Shown: positions 43,942-53,604, counted from the first letter of the stretch. The stretch: 64,000 nucleotides of DNA from Pseudomonas migulae (GCF_024169315.1 NZ_JALJWR010000001.1:889501-953500); one strand, 5' to 3'. Notes: generated by a model not told the origin, from the letters alone. Translations and numbers: made by a program.

Positions 43942-45129
43942 TCAGGCCCGCCGCGCCTCAAGAAGATCACCCGCACACAACGCAATCCGCCGACAGGCAT
44001 CCGCCAGTTTCGGACGATCCACCACCAGACCGATGCGAATGTGCCCCGCCGCGCTGGGCCCGAACGCTTCGCCGGCCAGCACTGACACACCGTAACCCTC
44101 CAGCAACCGCTCGGCGAAGTGCTGGGCAGTCAGCCCGGTCTGGCGCACGTCGACCATCACGAACATCCCGCCATCTGGCCGCACCGCTCGCAAACCCGGA
44201 CACGCGTTCAGGCTCGCGCACACCAGGTCGCGACGCCGGCGATATTCCTCGCGCATCATCGCCACTTCCGGCAGATCCCCGTCCAGCGCGACTTGCGCCG
44301 CGTTTTGCACAAACTCCGGAATGCCGAACAGCATGCACAGCGACAGGTGTTCCAGATGGTCGATCAAGGCTTTCGGCCCGATCACCCAGCCCACTCGCCA
44401 GCCGCTCATGGCGTGGGATTTGGACAGGCTGTCGATCGTCGCGGTGCGCTCGGCCATACCCGGCAGGCTGGCCGGGCTGATGTGCTCGCCTTCGTACAAC
44501 AGATCGCTGTAGACCTCGTCGCTGATCAGCCACAGGTTGTGCCGAATACACAGCGACGCCAGTTGCTGCCAGATCAGCAGCGGCAAACTGGCGCCGGAAG
44601 GATTGTTGGGACTGTTGAGCAAAATGGCGCGGGTTTTCGGCGTAATCAGCGCCGCGACATCCGCCGGATCAACCCGAAAGCCGTTCTCCGGACGCACCGC
44701 CACCGGCACCACCTTGGCTCCGCAGGCGCCGAACACGCCTTCATAGGTCACGTACATGGGTTCGGCGACGATCACTTCATCGCCCGGATCGAGCAGGCAT
44801 TGCACGACCGAATACACCCCGCATTGCGCGCCGGGCATCACGATCACTTCATCGACATCCACCGTCTGCCCGCTGCGCCGCCGATGGCGGCTGACGATGC
44901 TGTCACGCAGCCCACGACTGCCGCGCACTTCTGCGTAATGGGTATCGCCGGCCAACAGGCTGTCGATGCACGCCTGAACGATGGGTCGCGGCGTATCGAA
45001 GTCCGGATCGCCCACCGACAGCAGCAACACATCGACGCCTTGCTCTCGTAACTCCAATGCTCGGTAATGAATTTGCCAGGCCGCAGCGCCGTCACCGGCG
45101 ATTCGTTGGGTCAAGGCTGAATAGCGCAT
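43942..45129 (-). CDS. aruH: Arginine:pyruvate transaminase
   Basis: 395-residue class I/II aminotransferase closely following P. aeruginosa AruH, which starts the arginine transaminase pathway (L-arginine + pyruvate to 2-ketoarginine + alanine). The N-terminus MRYSALTQRIAGDGAAAWQI and LLSVGDPDFDTPRPIV are shared. The PLP Lys is Lys237 in SLSKSHAMSGWRVGWV. Substrate/PLP contacts are LNSPNNPSGASLP and ISDEVYSDLLYEG. GGAG precedes the ATG. In PAO1 aruH is followed by aruI and near aruRS; neither is adjacent here. Confidence 0.88.
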   Translation of the reverse strand: MRYSALTQRIAGDGAAAWQIHYRALELREQGVDVLLLSVGDPDFDTPRPIVQACIDSLLAGDTHYAEVRGSRGLRDSIVSRHRRRSGQTVDVDEVIVMPGAQCGVYSVVQCLLDPGDEVIVAEPMYVTYEGVFGACGAKVVPVAVRPENGFRVDPADVAALITPKTRAILLNSPNNPSGASLPLLIWQQLASLCIRHNLWLISDEVYSDLLYEGEHISPASLPGMAERTATIDSLSKSHAMSGWRVGWVIGPKALIDHLEHLSLCMLFGIPEFVQNAAQVALDGDLPEVAMMREEYRRRRDLVCASLNACPGLRAVRPDGGMFVMVDVRQTGLTAQHFAERLLEGYGVSVLAGEAFGPSAAGHIRIGLVVDRPKLADACRRIALCAGDLLEARRA

Positions 45130-45170
45130 GTATTTCTCCAGTCGCGCGTGTTCCTAGCCTCAACCCTATC

Positions 45171-46796
45171 TCAAATCACGAAACGCGCCACCATCGCATT
45201 CAAATCGACGGCCAGGCGCGACAACTCGTGCGTGGCGGCGCTGGTCTGATTGGCACCGGCGGCGGACTGAGTCGCCAGGTCGCGGATGTTCACCAGGTTG
45301 CGATCGACTTCACGGGACACCTGCGCCTGTTCTTCGGACGCGCTGGCGATGACCAGGTTGCGTTCGTTGATCAGGTGGATCGACTGGGTGATCTGCTCCA
45401 GCGCAATACCGGCGGCACGGGCCATTTCCAGGGTGCTTTGGGTGCGCTGATTGCTTTGCTGCATCGACGACACCGCCTCGCCCGTGCCGTTTTGAATACC
45501 GGCGACCATCTTCTCGATTTCCTGAGTCGATTGCGCCGTGCGATGCGCCAGCGCGCGGACCTCGTCCGCGACCACTGCAAAACCACGCCCGGCTTCACCG
45601 GCGCGGGCCGCTTCGATCGCTGCGTTCAGTGCCAGCAGGTTGGTTTGTTCGGCGATGGCGCGGATCACGTCCAGCACCTTGCCGATGTCGCGCCCCTGCG
45701 CCGCCAGGCCTTCGATCATCAGCGAAGTGTTTTGCACGTCGTGGGTCATGGTCTGGATCGCGTCGACGGTTTCCACCACACGGTCGCGACCTTCGCGGGC
45801 GGCCTGGGTCGACTCGTTCGAGGCTTCGGAAGTCGATACCGCGTTGCGCGCCACTTCTTCCACCGCCGCGGTCATTTCATTGACGGCGGTGGCGGCCTGT
45901 TCGATTTCGTTGTTTTGCTGTTGCAGGCCGCGGGACGCTTCTTCGGTCACGGCGCTGAGCTCTTCGGCGGCGGCGCCCAGTTGCGTGGCGGAACCGGCGA
46001 TCTGCTCGATGGTTTTGCGCAGGTTGCCTTGCATGGTGGACAAGGCGCCGAGCAACCGGGCCGGTTCGTCCTTGCCATCGACTTCAATGGCTTTGGTCAG
46101 GTTACCGCCAGCGATGGTTTCCGCTGCCTGCACCGCGCGGTTCAACGGCGTGACGATGCTGCGGGTCAGCAGCCAGGCCAGCAGCACGGTCATGAGCGCC
46201 GCCACCACCGACACCCCGATGATTCCATTCACGGCGGTGTTGTAGTTGTCTTCGGCGATAACCCCGGCGGCCTTGGCGCCCTCGGTGTTGTACGTCACCA
46301 GTCGATTGAGCTGTTCGCCCATCTGGTCGGTGCCGTCCTTGATCCGTGTGTTGATCAGAGTGCGCATCTCGTCAATTTTATTCTGGCGCGACAGGTCCAA
46401 CATTTCGCGCTGGGCTTGCATGTAATTGTCCAGGGTCGCGCTGAACACTTTATACAGCGCCGCTTCGTCCGGACCTGCCGGCAATGCGGCATAGGCGGCC
46501 TGAGCCTTGCGCGCCTTGTCGGTCAGCACGCCGATACGGGTTTCAGCTTCCTGCAGACTGGCCGGCTCGCGGTTGACCAGAATGCGGAACGACAGAATGC
46601 GCATGCGCAGGATGTTTTCGGTGGCATTGCCCAGGAAGCCGACGCTGGGCAGTTGGGTGCTGCCCATGTCGATCGAGGACTGGCGGATGATCGACATGCG
46701 GTTGACCGCGAATACACCCAGCACAATCACCAGCAAGGCAATAAAGGCGAAACCCAGGAAGGCTCGAGGCGCGATATTCAGATTACGCAAGGACAT
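45171..46796 (-). CDS. Methyl-accepting chemotaxis protein with four-helix-bundle sensor
   Basis: 541 residues. TM1 is [20 protein letters not shown] four-helix-bundle (4HB_MCP) periplasmic domain covers about 35-185. TM2 is [20 protein letters not shown], then HAMP ([20 protein letters not shown]). The signalling hairpin tip is [20 protein letters not shown], with [20 protein letters not shown] after it. The sensor class resembles receptors for organic acids and aromatic compounds in P. putida, but the ligand is unknown. A sigma-28-like element lies upstream. Confidence 0.92.
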   Translation of the reverse strand: MSLRNLNIAPRAFLGFAFIALLVIVLGVFAVNRMSIIRQSSIDMGSTQLPSVGFLGNATENILRMRILSFRILVNREPASLQEAETRIGVLTDKARKAQAAYAALPAGPDEAALYKVFSATLDNYMQAQREMLDLSRQNKIDEMRTLINTRIKDGTDQMGEQLNRLVTYNTEGAKAAGVIAEDNYNTAVNGIIGVSVVAALMTVLLAWLLTRSIVTPLNRAVQAAETIAGGNLTKAIEVDGKDEPARLLGALSTMQGNLRKTIEQIAGSATQLGAAAEELSAVTEEASRGLQQQNNEIEQAATAVNEMTAAVEEVARNAVSTSEASNESTQAAREGRDRVVETVDAIQTMTHDVQNTSLMIEGLAAQGRDIGKVLDVIRAIAEQTNLLALNAAIEAARAGEAGRGFAVVADEVRALAHRTAQSTQEIEKMVAGIQNGTGEAVSSMQQSNQRTQSTLEMARAAGIALEQITQSIHLINERNLVIASASEEQAQVSREVDRNLVNIRDLATQSAAGANQTSAATHELSRLAVDLNAMVARFVI

Positions 46797-46919
46797 AGGA
46801 CGGTACTCGGGGGATAGAGGCTTCGAGCGTCCTTGCCGTGATCACTGGCGGGCGGGCTTTGAGGCGCACCGTTCAGATTGGCGCCACTGTTGTAATAGGT
46901 TTGTGTGCGCCTGATCTCT

Positions 46920-46945
46920 GTATCGGCTGGGGTTGAGGATTTTTG
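46920..46945 (-). promoter_or_regulatory. Sigma-28-like promoter candidate for the 4HB chemoreceptor
   Basis: On the minus strand CAAA (46945-46942), a 14-base spacer and GCCGATAC (46927-46920). The -10 differs from GCCGATAA at one base, and the spacer is one short. It lies about 124 bases before the start codon. The 331-base gap 46797-47127 also holds a perfect hairpin GTGTTTCA/TGAAACAC (46981-47000) and a REPIN. Confidence 0.4.
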
Positions 46946-47006
46946 CAGGAATTTGCGAAATATTTTTCAAGGGGTCACAAGTGTTTCACCGCTGAAACAC
47001 CCAATC

Positions 47007-47116
47007 CCCCTGTAGGAGCGAAGCTTGCTCGCGAAGAACGTGAGGGCGCTGCGTTGATCCAGGCAACCCGCGTCATCGTTGACGCCCTTCGCGAGCAAGC
47101 CTCGCTCCTACAGGGG
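47007..47116. repeat. REPIN (TGTAGGAGCGAAGCTTGCTC subtype)
   Basis: CCCCTGTAGGAGCGAAGCTT with GCTCGCGAAG pairs with CTTCGCGAGC leading to CTCGCTCCTACAGGGG. It lies upstream of the chemoreceptor and downstream of the glycerate kinase stop (both genes are on the minus strand). Confidence 0.93.
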
Positions 47117-47127
47117 ATCGCGGCGTA

Positions 47128-48270
47128 TCAGGGTTTGCGCGCAGCTACTTGCCAGACCCGCGCGATATCGCTCGCTCGCTCACTGAGCAAGCGCGGCGCC
47201 TCGGTGCACGCCTGTTCCAGCGTCATCGGCCCGCTCGCCAGGGCAAACGCGGCATCGATGCCATGCTCGTACAAGGCCTGATAGCCCTCACCCAACGTGC
47301 CGGCAATGACGATCACCGGTACGCCGTGTTGCCGAGCGACCCGCGCAACGCCAAACGGAGTCTTGCCGCGCAAGGTCTGCGCATCGAAACGACCTTCGCC
47401 AGTGATCACCAGATCGGCGTCTTTTACCGCCTCGGCCAGACCAACCAGTTCGGCGACCACTTCAACGCCGGCCTTGAATTGCGCGCCGAGAAACGCCTTG
47501 GCGCCAAATCCCAGACCGCCCGCTGCGCCGCTCCCCGGTTCGTCGCGCACGTCTTTGTTGAGGGCCTGGGCGCACAACTCGGCAAAGTGCCCGAGTGCGT
47601 GATCCAGTTGTTCGACCTGCGCAGGCGTCGCGCCTTTTTGCGGGCCGAAAATCGCAGAGGCGCCGTGGGGGCCGCACAGTGGATTGTTGACGTCGGCGGC
47701 GATATCGAAGCGCACCTGGGCCAAACGCGGATCCATGTCACTCAAATCGATGCGAGCCAGTTGCGCCAGCGCCAGTCCGCCCGGCGCCAGGGTTTCGCCC
47801 CGGGCATCCAGCAGCTTCACGCCCAAGGCTTGCATCGCCCCGGCGCCAGCGTCGTTGGTGGCGCTGCCGCCAATCCCCAGGATCACCCGTTGCGCCCCGG
47901 CATCGAGCGCAGCGCGGATCAGCTCGCCGGTGCCGAACGTGCTGCTGATACAGGCATCACGCTGCCCCGGCGGCACGAGTTGCAAACCACTGGCCTCGGC
48001 CATTTCAATGATTGCCGTCAGGCTCTGTGGCAGCCAGCCCCACGCGGCATCAACCGTTGTACCCAGCGGGCCTCGGACATTCGTGCGACGCAGTTGCCCT
48101 TCGCATGCCGCCAGCACCGACTCGACCGTCCCTTCCCCGCCGTCGGCCATCGGGCATTTGACCAACTGCGCATCGGGCCAGACTTGCGCCAGCCCCAGAG
48201 CAATGGCGTCGGCCACACCCTGGGCACTCAGGCTGTCCTTGAACGAATCGGGGGCAATGACGATTTTCAT
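47128..48270 (-). CDS. Glycerate kinase (GarK/GlxK type)
   Basis: 380-residue type-1 glycerate kinase that makes 2- or 3-phosphoglycerate from D-glycerate. The N-terminal motif is MKIVIAPDSFKDSLSAQGVA with CPMADGGEGTVES. Other hallmarks are GIGGSATNDAGAGAMQALGV, AADVNNPLCGPHGASAIFGP and DLVITGEGRFDAQTLRGKTP. It shares a region with a CdaR-type regulator, whose family senses sugar diacids or glycerate, and an MFS transporter. The three may form a glycerate/hydroxyacid uptake and use module. Confidence 0.93.
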   Translation of the reverse strand: MKIVIAPDSFKDSLSAQGVADAIALGLAQVWPDAQLVKCPMADGGEGTVESVLAACEGQLRRTNVRGPLGTTVDAAWGWLPQSLTAIIEMAEASGLQLVPPGQRDACISSTFGTGELIRAALDAGAQRVILGIGGSATNDAGAGAMQALGVKLLDARGETLAPGGLALAQLARIDLSDMDPRLAQVRFDIAADVNNPLCGPHGASAIFGPQKGATPAQVEQLDHALGHFAELCAQALNKDVRDEPGSGAAGGLGFGAKAFLGAQFKAGVEVVAELVGLAEAVKDADLVITGEGRFDAQTLRGKTPFGVARVARQHGVPVIVIAGTLGEGYQALYEHGIDAAFALASGPMTLEQACTEAPRLLSERASDIARVWQVAARKP

Positions 48271-48409
48271 GCGAATTCTCCAGTTCCAAGGCCCTCATGC
48301 TGCCAGCAGGTCAGAACAATAACGCCGGTCCGCTGCACAAGCGGCATGGAGGATTATTGTTCATTTCTACAAATCCTGTGATCGAGTCAGCATTGATACT
48401 GGATGTGAG

Positions 48410-48441
48410 GGCCTCATCGCTAGCAGGCTAGCTCCCACAGG
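48410..48441. repeat. Single REP-like sequence (GCTAGCAGGCTAGC type)
   Basis: GCCTCATCGCTAGCAGGCTA with GCTCCCACAGGG contains a small internal dyad, GCTAGCAGGCTAGC. It is a different REP type from the REPIN that follows at 48485. The 319-base gap 48271-48589 contains only these repeats. Confidence 0.7.
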
Positions 48442-48484
48442 GGATCTTCAGTGACCACCAAATTTGTGAGCGACCAGAATCAAA

Positions 48485-48574
48485 TGTGGGAGCGGGCTTG
48501 CTCGCGAATGCGGTGTTTCATTCAGCAGTGATGTTGGCTGATCCACCGCTTTCGCGAGCAAGCCCGCTCCCACA
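48485..48574. repeat. REPIN between the CdaR gene and glycerate kinase
   Basis: TGTGGGAGCGGGCTTGCTCG pairs with CGAGCAAGCCCGCTCCCACA around a variable centre. It lies between two genes read in the same direction (minus). Confidence 0.95.
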
Positions 48575-48589
48575 GGAGGATTGTGTGCA

Positions 48590-49711
48590 TCATGGGTTTG
48601 CGTCGGTTTGTGGGAGCAGTTGCACGCCGAGGTAAAGGGCCAGCATGCCATCGAGGCGTAACGGATCCACGCCGCTGAGCTCGGCAATCCGCTCCATGCG
48701 ATAACGCAAACTGTTGCGATGAATCCCCAACGCATCGGCACACGCCTGACTCTGGCCGTCGTGGTCGCACCAACTGCGCAAGGTCGCCAGCAGTTGGCCG
48801 TTGCCATCCTTGGCGATGACTTTGCGCAATGGCTTGAGCAGTTCGTCCAGTGCATCGTCGTTGCGATGTCGCCAGAGCATCACCGGCAGACGATAACGGG
48901 TCAGTGTCAGCAAGCGCGAATGCGGCAGGACATCACGCCCGTAAGCCAGCAAGTCGCCGACCCGGCGATAGCAACGGCGCAAGCCCGACAAGCCATCCGC
49001 CTGCCCGCCCACAGCGATACGCAAGATATTCCAGCCAAGGCCGTCGAGCTTTTCCAGCAGACGTTCGTTCTCGATCGCCTGATTCGCCGGTCGACACCAC
49101 AGCAACGACGACTTGGCCGAACTCACGCACCAACTGTCCGGGTAACGCGAGGTCAGCCAGGCGCTGAGCGCGTCGACGGTTTGCCCCGGCCCGTGCTCCA
49201 TCCCCAGCTCGAACAGATACGGCACCCGTGTCATCTGCGGTTTGAGCCCAAGCTGCTGCGCTTCATCGATCAGCCGCGGCGATTCCCCCGCTTCGCTCAG
49301 CAGCAGCGCCAGCAGGTCATCGCAACGCTGGCGCCGCCATTGCTGCTCGGCTTGCTGGTTGCGCTGGCCTACCAGCATCTCGGCGGTCATGCGTACCAGT
49401 TCGGCATAGGTGCGCAGTTGTTCCGGTTCACCGGTGATGCCCAGCACGCCGATCAAGCGCTGATCGAGCAACAGCGGCAGGTTGATCCCCGGCTGCACGC
49501 CTTTGAGATGGATCGCCGTTTGCGCATCGATTTCCACCACGCGCCCGTTGGCCAGCACCAGTTGTGCGCCTTCGTGCCGGGTGTTGACCCGCTCCGATTC
49601 ACCGCTGCCGAGAATCAAGCCCTGGCTGTCCATGACGTTGACGTTGTACGGCAGGATGGCCATCGCCCGGTCGACGATGTCCTGGGCCAGGTCGTGATCG
49701 AGTTCGAACAT
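48590..49711 (-). CDS. CdaR-family (sugar-diacid/glycerate-type) transcriptional regulator
   Basis: 373 residues. The N-terminal diacid-recognition domain reads LAQDIVDRAMAILPYNVNVM, then DSQGLILGSGESERVN and GVQPGINLPLLLDQRLIGVL. The C-terminal PucR-type HTH is QACADALGIHRNSLRYRMER with IAELSGVDPLRL. The ATG at 49711 follows AAGGA at a good distance. CdaR-type regulators activate glucarate, galactarate or glycerate genes. It is divergent to an ACS-family transporter and in line with glycerate kinase, so both are probable targets. Confidence 0.9.
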   Translation of the reverse strand: MFELDHDLAQDIVDRAMAILPYNVNVMDSQGLILGSGESERVNTRHEGAQLVLANGRVVEIDAQTAIHLKGVQPGINLPLLLDQRLIGVLGITGEPEQLRTYAELVRMTAEMLVGQRNQQAEQQWRRQRCDDLLALLLSEAGESPRLIDEAQQLGLKPQMTRVPYLFELGMEHGPGQTVDALSAWLTSRYPDSWCVSSAKSSLLWCRPANQAIENERLLEKLDGLGWNILRIAVGGQADGLSGLRRCYRRVGDLLAYGRDVLPHSRLLTLTRYRLPVMLWRHRNDDALDELLKPLRKVIAKDGNGQLLATLRSWCDHDGQSQACADALGIHRNSLRYRMERIAELSGVDPLRLDGMLALYLGVQLLPQTDANP

Positions 49712-49882
49712 AGGGGGAATCCTTGCAAGCGTGATGGATCGGGGTTGTTCACCCGCACAGGGCTGGGTGACAAACCCTGTGCTCAGGCACAAAGACAGCA
49801 GCCCTGAGGGTGGCCGAGACTCTCAAGGCGATCAACGTTACCCTTTGCATCGCAAAAAATCATAATAAAGAGAGAGCCCGCC

Positions 49883-51193
49883 ATGTCACAGAGCGCCGCC
49901 GCTACCCAGGCCATCGTTGACGAAAAAAATGCCGTCTACAAACGCATTACCCTGCGTTTGATCCCCTTCATTTTCATCTGCTACCTGTTCAACTACCTCG
50001 ACCGGGTGAACGTTGGATTTGCCAAGCTGCAGATGCTCGACGCACTGAAATTCAGCGAAACCGTGTACGGCCTCGGGGCCGGGATCTTCTTTATCGGCTA
50101 CGTGCTGTGCGGCGTGCCGAGCAACCTGGCGTTGACCAAGTTCGGCCCGCGCCGCTGGATCGCGTTGATGATGATCGTCTGGGGCACGCTGTCGACCTGC
50201 CTGCTGTTCGTCACCACCCCGACCGAGTTCTACACCTTGCGCCTGTTCACCGGCGCGGCCGAAGCCGGGTTCTTCCCGGGTGTGGTGCTGTACCTCTCGC
50301 AGTGGTTCCCGACCTTCCGCCGTGGCCGCATCATGGCGTTGTTCATGTCGGCGATCCCTGTGTCCGGCCTGCTCGGCAGCCCGTTTTCCGGCTGGATTCT
50401 CAACCACTTCGCCGCCGGCCAGGGCGGTCTGGCCGGCTGGCAGTGGATGTTCCTGCTGCAAGGCATTCCGACCGTGATCCTCGGCGCCCTCGCCTACTTC
50501 CTGCTCAGCGACAGTTACGCCAACGCCAAGTGGCTCACGCCGTTCGAGCGCTCGGTACTGGAAGCCGACCACGCGGAAGACCTGGCCAACAAACCGAAAA
50601 CCACCACCGATTCGCTGCTGGCGGTGTTCAAGAATCCGGCGATCTGGGCGTTCGGGCTGATTTACTTCTGCATCCAGAGCGGCGTCTACGCGATCAACTT
50701 CTGGCTGCCGTCGATCATCAAGAACCTGGGTTTCAGCGATAACCTGGTGATCGGCTGGTTGAGTGCCATTCCGTACCTGCTGGCGGCGGTGTTCATGCTG
50801 ATGGTCGGCCGCTCGGCGGACTTGCGCAAAGAACGTCGCTGGCATTTGGTGGTGCCGATGCTGATGGGCGCTGTCGGCCTGCTGATCGCCGTTAACTTCG
50901 CCACCACGCCAGCCATTGCAATTCTTGGCCTGACGATCGCCACCATGGGCGCCCTCACCGGCCTGCCGATGTTCTGGCCGGTGCCGACTGCGCTGCTGAG
51001 TGCCGGCGCTGCGGCGGGTGGGCTGGCATTGATCAACTCCATGGGGCAGATGGCCGGGTTCCTCAGTCCATACCTGGTGGGCTGGGTCAAGGACAGCACC
51101 GGTTCGACCGACGCCGCGTTGTACCTGCTGGCGGGCGTGATTGTCTGTGGCAGCTTGCTGGCGCTGCGCATGACGTGCACTTTGCGGGTCTGA
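49883..51193 (+). CDS. MFS transporter, ACS/tartrate-type, next to CdaR
   Basis: 436 residues, 12 TM. The ACS-family TM1 motif is YLFNYLDRVNVGFAKLQM. It contains GIFFIGYVLCGVPSNLALTK, RLFTGAAEAGFFPGVVLYLS and GGLALINSMGQMAGFLSPYL. This clade includes tartrate, galactarate and glycerate-type symporters. GAGAGAG precedes the ATG. It is divergent from the CdaR gene (172 bases) and near glycerate kinase, so it most likely imports glycerate or a related hydroxyacid; that is inference. Confidence 0.9.
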   Translation: MSQSAAATQAIVDEKNAVYKRITLRLIPFIFICYLFNYLDRVNVGFAKLQMLDALKFSETVYGLGAGIFFIGYVLCGVPSNLALTKFGPRRWIALMMIVWGTLSTCLLFVTTPTEFYTLRLFTGAAEAGFFPGVVLYLSQWFPTFRRGRIMALFMSAIPVSGLLGSPFSGWILNHFAAGQGGLAGWQWMFLLQGIPTVILGALAYFLLSDSYANAKWLTPFERSVLEADHAEDLANKPKTTTDSLLAVFKNPAIWAFGLIYFCIQSGVYAINFWLPSIIKNLGFSDNLVIGWLSAIPYLLAAVFMLMVGRSADLRKERRWHLVVPMLMGAVGLLIAVNFATTPAIAILGLTIATMGALTGLPMFWPVPTALLSAGAAAGGLALINSMGQMAGFLSPYLVGWVKDSTGSTDAALYLLAGVIVCGSLLALRMTCTLRV

Positions 51194-51208
51194 TAGAAGC
51201 GAATCCAG

Positions 51209-51297
51209 TGTGGGAGCGGGCTTGCTCGCGAATGCGGTGTGTCAGTCACCATAAAGTCGCCTGATACGACGCCTTCGCGAGCAAGCCCGCTCCCACA
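51209..51297. repeat. REPIN
   Basis: TGTGGGAGCGGGCTTGCTCG pairs with CGAGCAAGCCCGCTCCCACA. It lies between the MFS and aldo/keto reductase genes, and the inner arms are less well paired than in other copies. Confidence 0.95.
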
Positions 51298-51388
51298 TTT
51301 TGATTCGGGGTGTTCGATAATTCACTTTGATCCGCGCGGTTGTTCTGGTATTTGATTGAGCCTTTCCCTCCGGTAAAAGGATTTCGTC

Positions 51389-52402
51389 ATGAGCTATCGC
51401 ACGCTGGGTCATTCGGGTTTGCAGGTGTCCACCCTGACCCTGGGCACCATGATGTTCGGCGAACAGACCAGCACCGAAGATTCCCTGCGGATCATCGACA
51501 AGGCCTGGGACCAAGGCATCAATTTCATCGACACGGCCGACGTCTACACCGGCGGCCGCTCCGAGGAAATCGTCGGCGAAGCGATTGCCGGTAACCGCCA
51601 CGAATGGGTGCTCGCCACCAAGGTCGGTTTCGGCCCGGTGGACGGCGTGCCGAACCGCAGCGGTCTGAGCCGCAAGCACATCTTCAATGGCATCGATGCC
51701 AGCCTGACCCGCCTCGGCACCGACTACGTCGACATTTATTACCTGCACCGCGAAGACCACAACACGCCGCTGGACGTCACGGTGTCGGCCATCGGCGACC
51801 TGATTCGCCAAGGCAAAATCCGCTATTGGGGCTTGTCGAATTACCGTGGCTGGCGCATCGCCGAGGTGATCCGCATCGCTGATAAACTGGGGGTTGACCG
51901 CCCCGTCATCAGCCAGCCGTTGTACAACATCGTCAACCGTCAGGCTGAAACCGAACAGATCACCGCGGCGCAGAACTACGGCCTTGGCGTGGTGCCTTAC
52001 AGCCCGCTGGCGCGCGGCGTACTCAGTGGCAAATACGCGCCGGATGTGAAACCGGACGCCAACAGCCGCGCCGGACGCGCCGACAAACGTATTCTGGAAA
52101 CGGAATGGCGCGTGGAATCCCTGCGCATTGCCCAGCAGATCCAGCAATACACGCAAGGTCGTGGCGTGGGCATCGTCGAGTTCGCGATTGCCTGGGTGCT
52201 GAACAACAACGCCGTCACCTCCGCCATTGTCGGACCGCGCACCGAAGAACAATGGGACGCCTACACTAAGGCGCAGGCGGTGAAGATCACGGCTGAGGAT
52301 GAAGCGTTTATCGACTCGCTGGTGACACCGGGGCATGCGTCGACGCCGGGGTTCAATGATGTGAGCCATTTCGTGTCCGGCCGTAAGCCCCGCAACACCT
52401 GA
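51389..52402 (+). CDS. Aldo/keto reductase (second)
   Basis: 337 residues. N-terminus YRTLGHSGLQVSTLTLGTMM. Catalytic Asp/Tyr in FIDTADVYTGGRSEE, Lys in LATKVGFG, His in IYYLHREDHN. Cofactor-binding end AIVGPRTEEQWDAYTKA. It belongs to the group that acts on short aldehydes and sugars (YajO/IolS-like). GTAAAAGGA lies upstream of the ATG. It stands between two REPINs, and no partner gene is evident. Confidence 0.9.
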   Translation: MSYRTLGHSGLQVSTLTLGTMMFGEQTSTEDSLRIIDKAWDQGINFIDTADVYTGGRSEEIVGEAIAGNRHEWVLATKVGFGPVDGVPNRSGLSRKHIFNGIDASLTRLGTDYVDIYYLHREDHNTPLDVTVSAIGDLIRQGKIRYWGLSNYRGWRIAEVIRIADKLGVDRPVISQPLYNIVNRQAETEQITAAQNYGLGVVPYSPLARGVLSGKYAPDVKPDANSRAGRADKRILETEWRVESLRIAQQIQQYTQGRGVGIVEFAIAWVLNNNAVTSAIVGPRTEEQWDAYTKAQAVKITAEDEAFIDSLVTPGHASTPGFNDVSHFVSGRKPRNT

Positions 52403-52417
52403 AGCAGCGCAATCCAA

Positions 52418-52507
52418 TGTGGGAGCGGGCTTGCTCGCGAAAGCGGTTCCAAATTCAACATTGATGTTGACTGATACACCGCTTTCGCGAGCAAGCCCGC
52501 TCCCACA
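52418..52507. repeat. REPIN
   Basis: TGTGGGAGCGGGCTTGCTCG pairs with CGAGCAAGCCCGCTCCCACA, with AAAGCGG / CCGCTTT inside. It lies between the aldo/keto reductase and rarD genes. Confidence 0.95.
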
Positions 52508-52598
52508 CTCGATTAGTGTTGATCGATCGGCCGATATTCACTTCGGAAACCACGTATCCTCCGCCCCCCCGTTTCACCTTCAACTTCGCGAGGACAGT

Positions 52599-53480
52599 TT
52601 GTCTAAAGGTATCGCTCTATCGGTCTCGGCCTCGGTGCTGTTTGCCGTCATGTATTACTACACCTCACTGCTCGCCCCGTTGAGCGGTGTGGAAATTTTC
52701 GGTTGGCGAATGCTGCTGACGGTGCCGTGCATGACCGTGTTCATGGTGGTGTCCGGGGAATGGAAACGCGTGGTCGAGATTGTGCGGCGAGCCACCGCCC
52801 AGCCGAAACTGATCGCCGGCCTGATCGCCTCCTCCGCCCTGCTCGGCGTGCAGCTCTGGTTGTTCATGTGGGCACCGCTCAACGGCTACAGCCTCGATGT
52901 GTCGCTGGGCTATTTCCTGCTGCCGCTGACCATGGTCCTGACCGGGCGACTGGCCTACGGTGAGCGCCTGTCCTATCTGCAAAAGATTGCCGTATTTTTC
53001 GCCTGCCTCGGGGTGATCAACGAGGTGTATCAGGTCGGTGGTTTTTCCTGGGCGACCCTGCTGGTGTGCGTCGGCTACCCGACCTATTTCATCCTGCGCA
53101 AGCGTCTGGCAGCGGACAACCTGGGCGGCCTATGGCTGGACATGGCACTCACGCTGCCCGTGGCCTTCTGGTTCGTGCAGACCGGCGAGCAAGGTTTCAG
53201 TGTGTTTGACCAGCATCCGTGGCTGTCGCTGTTGATCCCGATTCTCGGCGTGATCAGTGCCTCGGCGCTGGTGATCTACATCATCGCCAGCCGACTGCTG
53301 CCGTTCAGCCTGTTCGGGTTGTTGAGCTACGTCGAGCCGGTGCTGTTGCTGGGCGTTGCGCTACTGCTTGGGGAAAGCATCAAGGCGGGGGAATGGCTGA
53401 CCTATATTCCGATCTGGATGGCGGTGCTGGTGCTGGTGTTCGAGGGCTTCAAACACTTGGTCCGGCAGCGCAAACCTTAA
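52599..53480 (+). CDS. rarD: EamA-family transporter RarD
   Basis: 293 residues, about 10 TM. It has two EamA halves: SKGIALSVSASVLFAVMYYY with LSGVEIFGWRMLLTVPCMTV, and GVISASALVIYIIASRLLPF with FGLLSYVEPVLLLGVALLL. The HLNG-like loop WAPLNGYSLDVSLGYFLLPL is a RarD hallmark. I chose the TTG at 52599 because CGAGGACAG lies upstream. A longer in-frame reading from 52419 would be REPIN sequence. RarD is named for chloramphenicol sensitivity, but its true substrate is unknown. Confidence 0.88.
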   Translation: MSKGIALSVSASVLFAVMYYYTSLLAPLSGVEIFGWRMLLTVPCMTVFMVVSGEWKRVVEIVRRATAQPKLIAGLIASSALLGVQLWLFMWAPLNGYSLDVSLGYFLLPLTMVLTGRLAYGERLSYLQKIAVFFACLGVINEVYQVGGFSWATLLVCVGYPTYFILRKRLAADNLGGLWLDMALTLPVAFWFVQTGEQGFSVFDQHPWLSLLIPILGVISASALVIYIIASRLLPFSLFGLLSYVEPVLLLGVALLLGESIKAGEWLTYIPIWMAVLVLVFEGFKHLVRQRKP

Positions 53481-53495
53481 ATACACACCAACAAA

Positions 53496-53585
53496 TGTGG
53501 GAGCGGGCTTGCTCGCGAAAGCGGCGTGTCAGTCAACATCATTGCTGAATGACACACCGCTTTCGCGAGCAAGCCCGCTCCCACA
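53496..53585. repeat. REPIN between rarD and hpd
   Basis: TGTGGGAGCGGGCTTGCTCG pairs with CGAGCAAGCCCGCTCCCACA, with CGAAAGCGG / CCGCTTTCG inside. It lies between convergent genes. Confidence 0.95.
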
Positions 53586-53604
53586 GTTTTATCGCGGTAA
53601 CGGT

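Noticed and set aside
43872..44480. Recurring peptides such as GAGLLAK and SRASPLPQ in many short frames
   Set aside because: They are translations of REPIN arms and recur only because the DNA repeat recurs; not a protein motif.
52419..52598. Extended N-terminus of RarD
   Set aside because: The extension is translated REPIN DNA plus low-complexity sequence; the TTG at 52599 has a ribosome-binding site and the family start.
48410..53585. Regularly repeated sequences considered as a CRISPR array
   Set aside because: The units are inverted pairs more than 1 kb apart with genes between, not direct repeats with short spacers; no cas genes.
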